A stretch of DNA of 64,000 bases from NCBI GenBank assembly GCA_963812195.1, contig CAWEUI010000003.1, positions 1-64,000 on the forward strand. Direction: 5' to 3'. The position numbers and the translations under genes were made by a program. The DNA comes from ZC4RG30 sp963812195. Its GTDB lineage: Bacteria; Pseudomonadota; Gammaproteobacteria; Steroidobacterales; Steroidobacteraceae. Shown here piece after piece: positions 1-8,238 of this stretch (position 1 is the first letter of the stretch; every line of letters begins with the position of its first letter). The notes beneath the pieces are model-generated. The model saw only the letters and a list, made by a program, of their open reading frames with translations. It was not told the origin of the DNA and searched no databases.

Positions 1-250
1 CTGATCCTTCTCGCCAAGGACCAGGTCGGCTACCAGAACCTCACGTACCTCAACTCGATGGGGTACCTGGAGGGCTTCTATTACAACCCGCGGATCGACA
101 AGAAGATCCTGCGCGAGCACAGCGAGGGGTTGATCGGGATGTCCGCGTGTCTGGGCGGCGAGATCGCGCAGACCCTCGAGAAGCACGGCGTCGCCGCGGC
201 CGAGGAGACGGCGAAAGAATACGCGCAGCATCTTCGCCCCGGGCGACTAT
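1..250 (+). pseudogene. dnaE: Internal fragment of DNA polymerase III alpha subunit (dnaE), foreign to the rest of the window
   Basis: The first reading frame, open from base 1, gives an internal piece of the DnaE PHP region with the family phrases GYLEGFYYNPRIDKK and LIGMSACLGGEIAQ. At about 229 one extra C shifts the frame. Reading on in the next frame gives IFAPGDY, the continuation expected in DnaE, up to about 250, where homology ends abruptly inside the antisense ettA. No start or stop belongs to it. From memory of the family the wording resembles delta-proteobacterial or myxococcal DnaE more than gammaproteobacterial DnaE. It is best explained as a chimeric contig end with a base error near a read end; a real truncated insertion is the alternative. 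Confidence 0.8.
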
Positions 251-1457
251 TGTCGTTCAGTGACTGGCGTGACTGGTCCACGTAGGACAGCTGCACGCTG
301 GGGCCGACGCGCACCTCACCGCTGTCCGGCTTCTCCTGTCCGGTAAGCATGCGGAACAATGTGGTCTTGCCCGCGCCGTTGGGCCCGATGATGCCGACGA
401 TGCCGCCTTTGGGCAGGCTGAAGGACAGGTTGTCGATCAGCAGTTTGTCGCCGAAGCCCTTGCTCAGATTTTCTACTTCGATGACCACGTCGCCGAGCCT
501 CTCGCCGGGCGGAATGTAGATCTCGTTGGTCTCGTTGCGCCGCTGGAATTCCTGCGAGGACAGCTCCTCGAAGCGCGCCAGGCGCGCCTTGCTCTTGGCC
601 TGGCGGGCCTTGGGGTTGGAACGCACCCACTCCAGTTCCTTTTCCAGCATCTTCTTCAGGCCTTCCTGCTGGCGTTCCTCCTGTTCGAGCCGCTTCTCCT
701 TCTGTTCGAGCCACGAGGAGTAGTTGCCCTGCCACGGGATGCCGTGGCCGCGGTCCAGTTCCAGGATCCATTCGGCCACGTTGTCGAGGAAATAGCGGTC
801 GTGGGTCACCGCGATGACGGTGCTCGGGTATTCCTCGAGATAGCGCTCCAGCCAGGCCACGGATTCGGCATCGAGGTGGTTGGTGGGCTCGTCCAGCAGC
901 AGCATGTCCGGTGCGGACAGCAGCAACTGGCACAGTGCCACGCGGCGCTTCTCGCCGCCGGAGAGCTTGCCGATGACGGCATCCCATTCCGGCAGGCGCA
1001 GGGCATCGGCGGCGATGTCCAGCTTGCGTTCCAGCTCCCAGCCGCCGGCCGCGTCGATGGCATCCTGCAATTTGGCCTGCTCTTCCAGCAGCGCGTTCAT
1101 CTCGTCGTCGGACATGGGTTCGGCGAACTTGTCGCTGATGGCGTTGAACCGCGCCAGGTTGTCGAAGGCCTCGCCCAGTCCGGCCATCATGGCCTGGCGC
1201 ACGGTGTGTTTTTCGTCCAGTTGCGGCTCCTGCTGCAGGTAGCCGACGCGTATGCCGGTCTGGGCGCGCGCCTCGCCGTCGATATTCGTATCGACACCGG
1301 CCATGATCCTGAGCAGCGTGGACTTGCCGGCGCCGTTCAGGCCCAGCACGCCGATCTTGGCGCCCGGAAAGAAGGACAGGGAGATGTCGCGCAGGATGGT
1401 GCGCTTGGGCGGCACCACCTTCGAGACGCGGTTCATGGTGTAGATGTATTGAGCCAT
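249..1457 (-). CDS. ettA: Energy-dependent translational throttle protein EttA (ABC-F), C-terminus missing
   Basis: ABC-F ATPase that binds the ribosomal E site and gates the first elongation steps according to ATP/ADP. The N-terminal ABC domain shows Walker A GLNGAGKST, signature LSGGEKRR and Walker B LLLDEPTNHLD. The long arm/linker follows (charged, with RSNPKARQAKSKARLARFEE), and the second domain has Walker A GPNGAGKTT. The ATG at 1457 starts MAQYIYTMNRV, as usual for the family. The frame breaks after VDQSRQSLNDN at about 249, so roughly 403 of ~555 residues remain and the second signature and Walker B are lost. The break coincides with the dnaE junction and is therefore likely an assembly artefact. 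It is divergent from the next gene, with about 25 bp between starts. Confidence 0.93.
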
Positions 1458-1482
1458 GCCGCAATGATAGTCTGGGGTTTGC

Positions 1483-2457
1483 TTGGACGCCCCCTCCACA
1501 ACCCGGAGCGTGCCGGTTCGTCGTGTACTGCTGGTCGCCGACGAGGCAGTGGGGCGCTACGGCTTTCCCAACGGGCATCCTTTCGGCCCGGATCGGCTGG
1601 GCGTCTTCCTGGACGAATACCGTGCCCGCGGGCTCGACAGCCGCTGCATCAGCCGCCCGTCGCGTGTTGCCGAGGATTCCGAGCTGTTGCTGTTCCATAC
1701 GCCGCGCTATGTGGAGTACGTGCGCAGGCTTTCGGCGCAGGGTGGCGGGACCCTGGACGAGGGCGATACACCGGCCTTCCGGGGCTGCTTCGAGGCGGCC
1801 GCGCGGGTGGTGGGTGCGACACTGGACGCCGCGACGGTGATTCTCGAGGGCGGCGCGGCGCGTGCCTTCGTGCCGATCGGCGGATTGCACCATGCGGCGC
1901 GTGACCGGGCAGCCGGTTTCTGCGTGTTCAACGACATCGGGGTGCTGATCGAGGCGTTGCGCAGGCGCGGCCTGGCGCGCGTCGCCTATGTCGACATAGA
2001 CGTGCACCATGGCGATGGCGTGTTCTATCCGTTCGAAACCGATCCCTTCGTGGTGATCGCCGATGTGCACGAGGACGGTCAGTTCCTGTACCCGGGTACG
2101 GGACGGGACGACGAGACCGGCGCCGCCGATGCGCTGGGCACCAAGCTGAACATTCCGCTGCAGCCCGGCGCCGATGACGCGGCGTTTGCCGCGGTCTGGC
2201 CGCAGGTGCTGGCGCACATCGAACGCTCCGCTCCGGATTTCATCATTCTCCAGTGCGGTGCCGACAGCCTGGGCGGGGACCCGCTGGCCCACCTGCGACT
2301 CACACCCGCGAGCCACCGGCTGGCTGCAGCGAGCCTGGCCCGGGTGGCCGCGCGCATCGGCCACGGGCGCCTGCTCGCCCTGGGCGGCGGCGGCTACAAC
2401 CGGGCCAACATTGCCGCGGGCTGGAATGCGGTGCTGGAGGCCCTGCTGGAAGCCTGA
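1483..2457 (+). CDS. Histone deacetylase family protein (AcuC/acetylpolyamine amidohydrolase-like)
   Basis: Zinc-dependent amidohydrolase of the arginase/deacetylase fold, expected to remove acetyl groups from lysines, polyamines or similar amides in the cytoplasm. The active-site landmarks are present: GGLHHAARDRAAGFCVFND (tandem His and the Gly-Phe-Cys-Val-Phe-Asn-Asp loop), DIDVHHGDG (zinc ligands Asp and His), QCGADSLGGDPLAHLRLT (third zinc-ligand Asp) and the C-terminal LALGGGGYN. The length of about 324 residues is normal. The start used is TTG at 1483; a GTG near 1510 would remove about nine residues. The substrate cannot be told from sequence. It is divergent from ettA and 54 bp upstream of glyA. 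Confidence 0.9.
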   Translation: MDAPSTTRSVPVRRVLLVADEAVGRYGFPNGHPFGPDRLGVFLDEYRARGLDSRCISRPSRVAEDSELLLFHTPRYVEYVRRLSAQGGGTLDEGDTPAFRGCFEAAARVVGATLDAATVILEGGAARAFVPIGGLHHAARDRAAGFCVFNDIGVLIEALRRRGLARVAYVDIDVHHGDGVFYPFETDPFVVIADVHEDGQFLYPGTGRDDETGAADALGTKLNIPLQPGADDAAFAAVWPQVLAHIERSAPDFIILQCGADSLGGDPLAHLRLTPASHRLAAASLARVAARIGHGRLLALGGGGYNRANIAAGWNAVLEALLEA

Positions 2458-2511
2458 AGCGGCGGTTTCGGGTACCCTAAGCGGCCTTTGTCCGTGGAGG
2501 TTGGCTGGTCC

Positions 2512-3768
2512 ATGTATTCCGAGTCGATGACGATCGAACGTCTTGATCCCGATCTCGCCGCGGCGATAGCCGGCGAGCGGCAGCGCCAGGAAGATCACAT
2601 CGAGCTGATCGCATCGGAAAACTACGCCAGCCCGCGCGTGCTGGCGGCCCAGGGGTCCGTGCTCACCAACAAGTACGCGGAAGGCTATCCCGGCAAGCGC
2701 TACTACGGCGGCTGTGAATACGTCGATGTGGTCGAGCAGCTGGCCATCGATCGGGCCAAACGGCTGTTCGGCGCGGATTTCGCCAATGTCCAGCCGCATT
2801 CGGGCAGCCAGGCCAACGCCGCGGCCTATCTGGCGCTGATCAACGCCGGAGACACCATCCTGGGGATGAGCCTGGATCACGGCGGACATCTCACGCACGG
2901 CTCGAAGGTGAATTTTTCCGGCAAGCTGTTCCGTGCGGTGAGCTACGGGTTGAAGGCCGATGACGGCCAGATCGACTACGATCAACTCGAGCAGGTGGCG
3001 CTGGCGGAGAAGCCCAGGCTGATCATCGCCGGCTTTTCGGCATACTCGCGGCACCTGGACTTCGCGCGCTTCCGGCGCGTGGCCGACCAGGTCGGCGCCT
3101 ACCTGCTGGTGGACATGGCCCATGTGGCGGGCCTGGTGGCCACCGGCCTGTCTCCGAACCCGGTGCCGTTTGCCGACGTGGTCACCAGTACCACGCACAA
3201 GACGCTGCGCGGCCCGCGCGGCGGCCTGATCCTGGCGCGCGGCAACGCCGAGATCGAGAAGAAGCTCAATTCGCTGGTGTTTCCGGGTACGCAGGGCGGC
3301 CCGCTGATGCACGTGATCGCGGCCAAGGCCGTGGCCTTCCAGGAAGCGTTGCAGCCGGACTTCAAGGCGTACCAGCAGCAGGTGCTCGCCAATGCGCGCG
3401 CCATGGCCGGTGCGTTCCAGCGCCGCGGCTACCGGATCGTCTCCGGCGGCACCGACAATCACCTGTTCCTGCTGGACCTGTCGGACAAGAGCATGAACGG
3501 CAAGGAGGCCGATGCCGCGCTGGGCGCGGCGCACATCACCGTGAACAAGAACGCCGTGCCGAATGATCCGCGGCCCCCGACGGTGACCAGCGGCATCCGC
3601 ATCGGATCGCCCGCATCGACCACGCGCGGCTTCAAGGAAGCCGAGATGGTGCAGGTCGCCGGCTGGATTGCCGACATCATCGACCAGGGCGGCGACCAGC
3701 AGGTCATCGAGCGCGTACGCGGCGAAGTCGAGCAGCTTTGCAAGCGCTTTCCCGTGTACGGCAAGTGA
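2512..3768 (+). CDS. glyA: Serine hydroxymethyltransferase GlyA
   Basis: PLP enzyme interconverting serine plus tetrahydrofolate and glycine plus 5,10-methylene-tetrahydrofolate, the main one-carbon source of the cell. The family landmarks HIELIASENYASPRV, NVQPHSGSQANAA and the PLP-lysine motif VTSTTHKTLRGPRGG (Lys about 230) are present. The ATG at 2512 gives 418 residues, as in E. coli, and is preceded by GGAGG at 2496-2500. A second ATG at 2527 is possible. nrdR follows 15 bp downstream, an order common in Proteobacteria. Together with folD near 52 kb it covers folate one-carbon flow in this window. Confidence 0.97.
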   Translation: MYSESMTIERLDPDLAAAIAGERQRQEDHIELIASENYASPRVLAAQGSVLTNKYAEGYPGKRYYGGCEYVDVVEQLAIDRAKRLFGADFANVQPHSGSQANAAAYLALINAGDTILGMSLDHGGHLTHGSKVNFSGKLFRAVSYGLKADDGQIDYDQLEQVALAEKPRLIIAGFSAYSRHLDFARFRRVADQVGAYLLVDMAHVAGLVATGLSPNPVPFADVVTSTTHKTLRGPRGGLILARGNAEIEKKLNSLVFPGTQGGPLMHVIAAKAVAFQEALQPDFKAYQQQVLANARAMAGAFQRRGYRIVSGGTDNHLFLLDLSDKSMNGKEADAALGAAHITVNKNAVPNDPRPPTVTSGIRIGSPASTTRGFKEAEMVQVAGWIADIIDQGGDQQVIERVRGEVEQLCKRFPVYGK

Positions 3769-3783
3769 TGCGCGTGGCCCGGC

Positions 3784-4308
3784 ATGCATTGTCCCTTCTG
3801 CGGACATGAAGAGACCAAGGTAACGGACTCGCGCCTGGCCGGCGGCGGGGCGCAGATCCGCCGCCGCCGCGAGTGCCTGGCCTGTGGCGAGCGCTTCACG
3901 ACCTTCGAGACGGCCGAGCTGGTCATGCCGCTGGTGGTCAAGTCCGACCAGCGGCGCGTGCCCTTCGACGAAGCCAAATTGCGCTCGGGCATGGACAAGG
4001 CGCTGGAGAAGCGCCCCGTCAGCCGCGAAGCCATCGATGCCGCGGTGTCGCGCATCTGCCACCGGTTGCGCGCGCTCGGCGAGCGCGAGGTCACCTCGCG
4101 CCAGATCGGCGAGATGGTGATGGACGAACTGCACCACCTCGACGAGGTGGCCTATGTGCGCTTCGCCTCGGTGTATCGCAGTTTCCAGGACCTGGAGGCC
4201 TTTCGCCACGAGATCGAGCGCGTGCGCAGCCGCCGACGCAAGTCCGCGAACGAGGATCAGCTCTCGCTGCCCGGTGTGAACGCCGGCGCGCCGCGGAGCC
4301 GCAAGTGA
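3784..4308 (+). CDS. nrdR: Transcriptional repressor NrdR
   Basis: Zinc-ribbon/ATP-cone repressor of ribonucleotide reductase genes. The N-terminal zinc ribbon uses Cys3, Cys6, Cys31 and Cys34 (MHCPFCGHEETKV and CLACGERF). The ATP-cone follows with VVKSDQRRVPFDEAKL and ends with VAYVRFASVYRSFQD. The C-terminus (about 174 residues in all) is slightly longer than average and ends in a basic tail. The stop overlaps the GTG start of ribD by two bases, giving the conserved nrdR-ribD coupling. No NrdR boxes were searched for, because no reductase gene lies here. Confidence 0.97.
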   Translation: MHCPFCGHEETKVTDSRLAGGGAQIRRRRECLACGERFTTFETAELVMPLVVKSDQRRVPFDEAKLRSGMDKALEKRPVSREAIDAAVSRICHRLRALGEREVTSRQIGEMVMDELHHLDEVAYVRFASVYRSFQDLEAFRHEIERVRSRRRKSANEDQLSLPGVNAGAPRSRK

Positions 4309-5402
4309 CCGCCGGCCAGTGGAGCCACAGCGATCGCGCTCACATGGCGCGCGCCATGGAGCTGGCCCGCCGTGGCCTGTACACGACTGATCCGAATCCA
4401 CGCGTGGGATGCGTGCTGGTGCGCGACGGGACGGTGGTGGGCGAGGGCTGGCACCAGCGTCCCGGCGGTCCGCATGCCGAGGTCGCGGCACTGGCCGCAG
4501 CCGGTGATGCCGCGCGCGGCGCCACTGCCTACGTCACGCTCGAACCCTGCAATCACCACGGGCGCACCGGGCCGTGCAGCCAGGCGCTGCTGGCTGCGGG
4601 TGTGGCGCGCGTGGTTTGCGCAATGCAGGATCCGACGCCCGTGGCTGTCGGCGGGGGCGCGCGGCTGGCCGCCGCCGGAGTCAGGGTGGAGTCCGGTCTG
4701 CTGGCACAGCAGGCCGAAGCCCTCAATGCCGGCTACCTGCGGCGCGTGCGCGGCGGCCTGCCATGGGTGCGGGTGAAACTGGCCGCGAGCCTCGACGGCC
4801 GGACCGCGCTGGCCAATGGCGAAAGCCGCTGGATCACCTCGAAGGCCGCGCGCACCGATGCGCAGTACGGTCGCGCGCGCAGCTCGGTGGTGCTGACCGG
4901 CGTGGGCACCATCCTGGCCGACGATCCGGCAATGAACGTGCGTGTCGCCGAAAGCGATCGGCAGCCGCTGCGCGTGGTGCTCGACTCGAACCTGCGCACT
5001 CCATCGGATTCGCGGGTAATCAATCGCGAAGGAAAGGTATTGGTGGTCGCGGCAAGGGATGATCCGGCGCGGCGCCAATCGCTGGAGCGCCAGGACGTGG
5101 AAATTGCCATCGTCCCCGCATCCAGCGGCAGGCCCGACCTGCGCGCGGTACTGCAGCTGCTCGCAGCGCGCGGCGCCAACGAAGTATGGGTGGAGGCGGG
5201 CGCGACGCTGGCCGGTGCCTTCGTCGCGGCGGGGCTGTTCGACGAACTGGTGGTCTATGTCGCGCCCACGCTGCTGGGCCCGGATGCGCGTGCGTTGCTG
5301 GCATTGCCGGCGCTGGCGGACCTGGAGCAGCGCCTGCTGCTGCGCTTCCAGGACAGCCGCGCCGTCGGCGATGATCTGTGCATTACGGCAGTGAAGGCGT
5401 AG
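4305..5402 (+). CDS. ribD: Bifunctional riboflavin deaminase/reductase RibD
   Basis: Catalyses the second and third steps of riboflavin synthesis: deamination of the pyrimidine, then reduction of the ribosyl chain. The N-terminal cytidine-deaminase-like domain shows HAEVAAL and the zinc motif TLEPCNHHGRTGPC. The C-terminal RibD reductase domain runs from about residue 145 (WVRVKLAASLDGRTA, SRWITSKAARTDAQYGR, GVGTILADDPAMNVR). The GTG start at 4305 overlaps the nrdR stop (GTGA), which gives 365 residues. The segment after DPTP is about one residue shorter than I expect for the family, and this could hide a pair of compensating indels. Confidence 0.96.
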   Translation: MTAGQWSHSDRAHMARAMELARRGLYTTDPNPRVGCVLVRDGTVVGEGWHQRPGGPHAEVAALAAAGDAARGATAYVTLEPCNHHGRTGPCSQALLAAGVARVVCAMQDPTPVAVGGGARLAAAGVRVESGLLAQQAEALNAGYLRRVRGGLPWVRVKLAASLDGRTALANGESRWITSKAARTDAQYGRARSSVVLTGVGTILADDPAMNVRVAESDRQPLRVVLDSNLRTPSDSRVINREGKVLVVAARDDPARRQSLERQDVEIAIVPASSGRPDLRAVLQLLAARGANEVWVEAGATLAGAFVAAGLFDELVVYVAPTLLGPDARALLALPALADLEQRLLLRFQDSRAVGDDLCITAVKA

Positions 5403-5404
5403 TC

Positions 5405-6013
5405 ATGTTCACGGGAATCGTCCAGGCAATCGGTCGCGTGCAGGGCGCCGAGCAACGCGCGGGTGACCTGCGCCTGGCCATCGACGCCACGGAGCTCGCG
5501 GCGCGTATCGATCCGGCGCGGCTGGCAGTGGGCGAGAGTGTGGCGGTCAGCGGTGCGTGCCTGACTGTGGTGGCGCGCGACGCGGGAGTCTTGCTGGCCG
5601 ATGTATCGCGCGAGACGCTGGCGCTGACCACTCTGGGCGAGCTGGCCATTGGCGATCAGGTCAATCTGGAGGCCGCGCTGCGCGTCGGCGATCCGCTGGG
5701 TGGTCATCTGATGTCCGGCCACGTGGATGGCGTCGCCGAACTCGTCGGGCTGCGCGCGGATGCGCGCTCGCTGCGGCTGCAGGTCGAGGTGCCGGCGGAT
5801 CTGGCGCGTTATGTTGCGCCCAAAGGTTCGCTGGCGCTGGATGGAGTGAGCCTGACGGTGAACGAGGTCGATGGCCGGCGCTGCGGCTTCAACCTGATCC
5901 CCCATACGGTCGAGGTCACCACGTTCTCGGGAATTGCGGTGGGCCGCCGCCTCAACGTCGAGGTCGATCAGATTGCCCGCTACCTGGAGCGGATGATTTC
6001 CGTGCGTGATTGA
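5405..6013 (+). CDS. ribE: Riboflavin synthase, alpha subunit
   Basis: Dismutates two 6,7-dimethyl-8-ribityllumazine molecules to riboflavin plus the pyrimidine. It has two tandem lumazine-binding repeats: MFTGIVQAIGRV with VAVSGACLTV, and the second repeat with GGHLMSGHVDGVAEL and LALDGVSLTVNEV. The length of 202 residues is typical. The ATG at 5405 follows the ribD stop at 5402 almost directly, so the two are probably translated together. A 99-bp gap separates it from ribBA. Also called ribC in E. coli. Confidence 0.97.
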   Translation: MFTGIVQAIGRVQGAEQRAGDLRLAIDATELAARIDPARLAVGESVAVSGACLTVVARDAGVLLADVSRETLALTTLGELAIGDQVNLEAALRVGDPLGGHLMSGHVDGVAELVGLRADARSLRLQVEVPADLARYVAPKGSLALDGVSLTVNEVDGRRCGFNLIPHTVEVTTFSGIAVGRRLNVEVDQIARYLERMISVRD

Positions 6014-6112
6014 GGGCGTCCGGCCCCGTGCCTGTTCAGCCCCCCGGGGCGTCGCGGCCGGCTGGCGCGCGGTGGACCATTGCCAGCGTGCCCACTGGTA
6101 CAATCTGCGGTC

Positions 6113-7249
6113 ATGAGCACAGGGCCCAGACTGGTCGACACGGCCGCGCCCGTCTTCGACCCCATCGAAAACATCCTCGCCGATCTTGCCGCCGGCAAGA
6201 TGGTGGTGATCGTCGACGATGAGGATCGCGAGAACGAGGGCGACCTGCTGATGGTGGCCGAAAAGGTCCGGCCGGAAGACATCAACTTCATGGCGCGCTT
6301 CGGGCGCGGGCTGATTTGCCTGACGATGACCCGCGAGCGCTGCGCGCAGCTGCGCCTGCCGCTGATGGTCAGTGATACCGATCGCGAGCGGCGCACCAAC
6401 TTCACGGTGTCGATCGAGGCTGCGGAAGGCATCACCACAGGTATCTCGGCCTACGATCGCGCACACACGGTGCGTACCGCGGTGGCTCAGGGCGCGCGCC
6501 CCGAACAGTTGCGCCAGCCCGGGCACATCTTTCCGGTGATGGCGCAGCCCGGCGGTGTGCTGACCCGCGCCGGCCATACCGAAGCCGGTTGCGACCTGGC
6601 GCGCCTGGCCGGTTGCGCGCCATCGGCCGTGATCGTGGAGATCATGAACGACGACGGCACCATGGCGCGGCGGCCGGAACTGGAAGTGTTCGCGCGCCAG
6701 CACGGACTGCGCATCGGCACCATTCGTGACCTCATCCGTTACCGGCTGCGGACCGAGCGCAGCGTGGAGCGCATCGCGCATCGCACCGTGCAGACCGAGT
6801 TCGGCGAGTTCGAATTGCATTGCTATGAGGATCACGTGAACCGCGACCTGCACCTGGCGCTGACGCGCGGCCGGATCGACACCCAGGCGCCGTTGCCGCT
6901 GGTTCGCGTTCATGTGGCCGATACCATGCGTGATCTGCTGGGTGTGCAGGGCGAGACGCGCCACTGGACATTGCGTGAGGCCATGAAGCGGATCGCGGCC
7001 GAGCCCAGCGGCGTGCTGGTGGTACTGCGCGAACCCGAGTCCCCGCGCCAGCTTGCCGACGCGGTGCAGGGCCAGCCGCGCCGTGAGGTGCCGCGACCGG
7101 AAGAGCAGGCGGTGTTGCGCACCTTCGGCATCGGCGCACAGATACTCAAGGATCTGGGCGTGCGGCGCATGCGCGTGCTGTCCGCGCCCAAGCAGTTGCA
7201 CGGCATCTCGGCCTTCGACCTGGAGGTGGCCGAGTACGTCAGCGACTGA
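6113..7249 (+). CDS. ribBA: 3,4-dihydroxy-2-butanone-4-phosphate synthase with degenerate GTP cyclohydrolase II domain (RibBA/RibBX-like)
   Basis: The N-terminal RibB domain (about residues 10-210) is intact: VVIVDDEDRENEGDLLM, HIFPVMAQPGGVLTRAGHTEA and an acidic metal site, so it should make the four-carbon riboflavin precursor from ribulose 5-phosphate. The C-terminal domain starts like RibA (QTEFGEFELHCYED, LPLVRVHVADTMRDLLG). It lacks the CxDCxC-type zinc cysteines and the SECLTGDVFGSLRCDCG-like segment of active GTP cyclohydrolase II, so it is unlikely to open GTP. Hybrid RibB proteins with such a relic domain are known in Proteobacteria (RibBX type). A separate active ribA would be needed elsewhere. 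The ATG at 6113 is chosen because the RibB consensus begins soon after it. Confidence 0.92.
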   Translation: MSTGPRLVDTAAPVFDPIENILADLAAGKMVVIVDDEDRENEGDLLMVAEKVRPEDINFMARFGRGLICLTMTRERCAQLRLPLMVSDTDRERRTNFTVSIEAAEGITTGISAYDRAHTVRTAVAQGARPEQLRQPGHIFPVMAQPGGVLTRAGHTEAGCDLARLAGCAPSAVIVEIMNDDGTMARRPELEVFARQHGLRIGTIRDLIRYRLRTERSVERIAHRTVQTEFGEFELHCYEDHVNRDLHLALTRGRIDTQAPLPLVRVHVADTMRDLLGVQGETRHWTLREAMKRIAAEPSGVLVVLREPESPRQLADAVQGQPRREVPRPEEQAVLRTFGIGAQILKDLGVRRMRVLSAPKQLHGISAFDLEVAEYVSD

Positions 7250-7269
7250 CGCCCCGCCACCTTCGCAAC

Positions 7270-7782
7270 ATGCCCAACTTCAAGGTCATCGACGGCGCGG
7301 CGCGCCCAGCGGCGCGGGGTGGCCAGGCCACCGAAGCAGCCCGCGGCTTCAGCGTGGCCATTGCCGCGGCGCGCTTCAACGCCGATCTGGTGGATCGCAT
7401 GGTTGCCGGCGCCACGGCGATGTGGGAGCGGCAGGGCGGTGATCCGGCCCGGCTGCTGCTGGTGCGCGCGCCGGGCGCGTTCGAACTGCCATTGCTGGCC
7501 CGCAAGCTGGCGGCCAGTGCCCGTTTCGACGCGGTCATCGCACTGGGTTGCGTGGTTCGCGGCGACACCGCGCATTTCGAGTTCGTGGCCGGCGAGGCGG
7601 CGCGCGGCATCGCGGACGCGGCGCGCGACACCGGTGTGCCCGTCATCTTCGGCGTGCTGACCACCGAGACCGTCGAACAGGCGCTGGAGCGTGCCGATCC
7701 GGCGCGCATGGACAAGGGCGGCGAAGCCATGGAAGCCGCGCTGGAGATGGCACGCGTATTGCGCGAGCTCGCTGCGCCATGA
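7270..7782 (+). CDS. ribH: 6,7-dimethyl-8-ribityllumazine synthase RibH
   Basis: Condenses the RibD product with the RibB product to give lumazine, the substrate of riboflavin synthase. It has the family signatures FSVAIAAARFNADLVDRM, GAFELPLLARKL, ALGCVVRGDTAHFEFV (including the His of the active site) and FGVLTTETVEQALERA. It is 170 residues, with an N-terminal extension of about 25. It begins 20 bp after ribBA, and its TGA overlaps the nusB start by two bases, so the rib genes and nusB form one transcription/translation unit. Confidence 0.97.
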   Translation: MPNFKVIDGAARPAARGGQATEAARGFSVAIAAARFNADLVDRMVAGATAMWERQGGDPARLLLVRAPGAFELPLLARKLAASARFDAVIALGCVVRGDTAHFEFVAGEAARGIADAARDTGVPVIFGVLTTETVEQALERADPARMDKGGEAMEAALEMARVLRELAAP

Positions 7783-8222
7783 GTGCGCCACCGGGTGCGG
7801 CGCGTGGCAACGGAGCCAGACAGCTGGCACGCAAGCTGGCATTGCAGGCGTTGTACAGCTGGCAGGTGAATCCGCGCGCGTGGCAGGACCTGGTTGGCGA
7901 GTTCGAACTGGCGGAGGAGGCACCACGCGCGGACCGCGAGTTCTTTCTCACACTGGTGCGTGGCGTATGCGAGCAGGGGCCGGAGCTGGACGCTCAGCTG
8001 TCGGCCTGGACGGATCGACCCGCCGCCGAACTGGATCCGGTGGAGCATGCGGCGCTGTTGATCGGCCTGCAGGAATTGCGCTCGCATCCGGAAGTTCCGT
8101 TCCGCGTGGCAATCAGCGAGGCGGTGTCGCTGGCCAGGCGCTTCGGTGCCACGGACGGCCACAAGTTCGTCAATGCGGTGATGGACAAGGCCGCGCGGGC
8201 CTTGCGTCCGCACGAACACTGA
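7779..8222 (+). CDS. nusB: Transcription antitermination factor NusB
   Basis: All-helical RNA-binding factor that joins NusE (S10) on boxA RNA in rRNA antitermination. It has family landmarks ARKLALQALYSWQVN at the N-terminus, DREFFLTLVRGV in the middle and RVAISEAVSLARRFGATDGHKFVNAVMDK at the C-terminal end. It encodes 147 residues. The ATG at 7779 overlaps the ribH stop (ATGA). The ribH-nusB-thiL order is the usual gammaproteobacterial one. Confidence 0.96.
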   Translation: MSAPPGAARGNGARQLARKLALQALYSWQVNPRAWQDLVGEFELAEEAPRADREFFLTLVRGVCEQGPELDAQLSAWTDRPAAELDPVEHAALLIGLQELRSHPEVPFRVAISEAVSLARRFGATDGHKFVNAVMDKAARALRPHEH

Positions 8223-8238
8223 CCGGACGGCCGACCCG

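Noticed and set aside
316..4491. Very long open frame (about 1391 codons) on the minus strand
   Set aside because: It runs antisense through nrdR, glyA and the deacetylase with Arg/His/Ala-rich sequence and no family resemblance; a GC-rich shadow of real genes.
6014..6112. Possible FMN riboswitch before ribBA
   Set aside because: The 99-bp gap is too short and lacks the conserved RFN-element blocks; a TACAAT at 6099-6104 lacks a properly spaced -35 (TTGCCA is only 13 bp away).
5255..7201. Minus-strand frame of about 648 codons under ribE and ribBA
   Set aside because: Shadow of codon positions in the real rib genes; composition is not protein-like.
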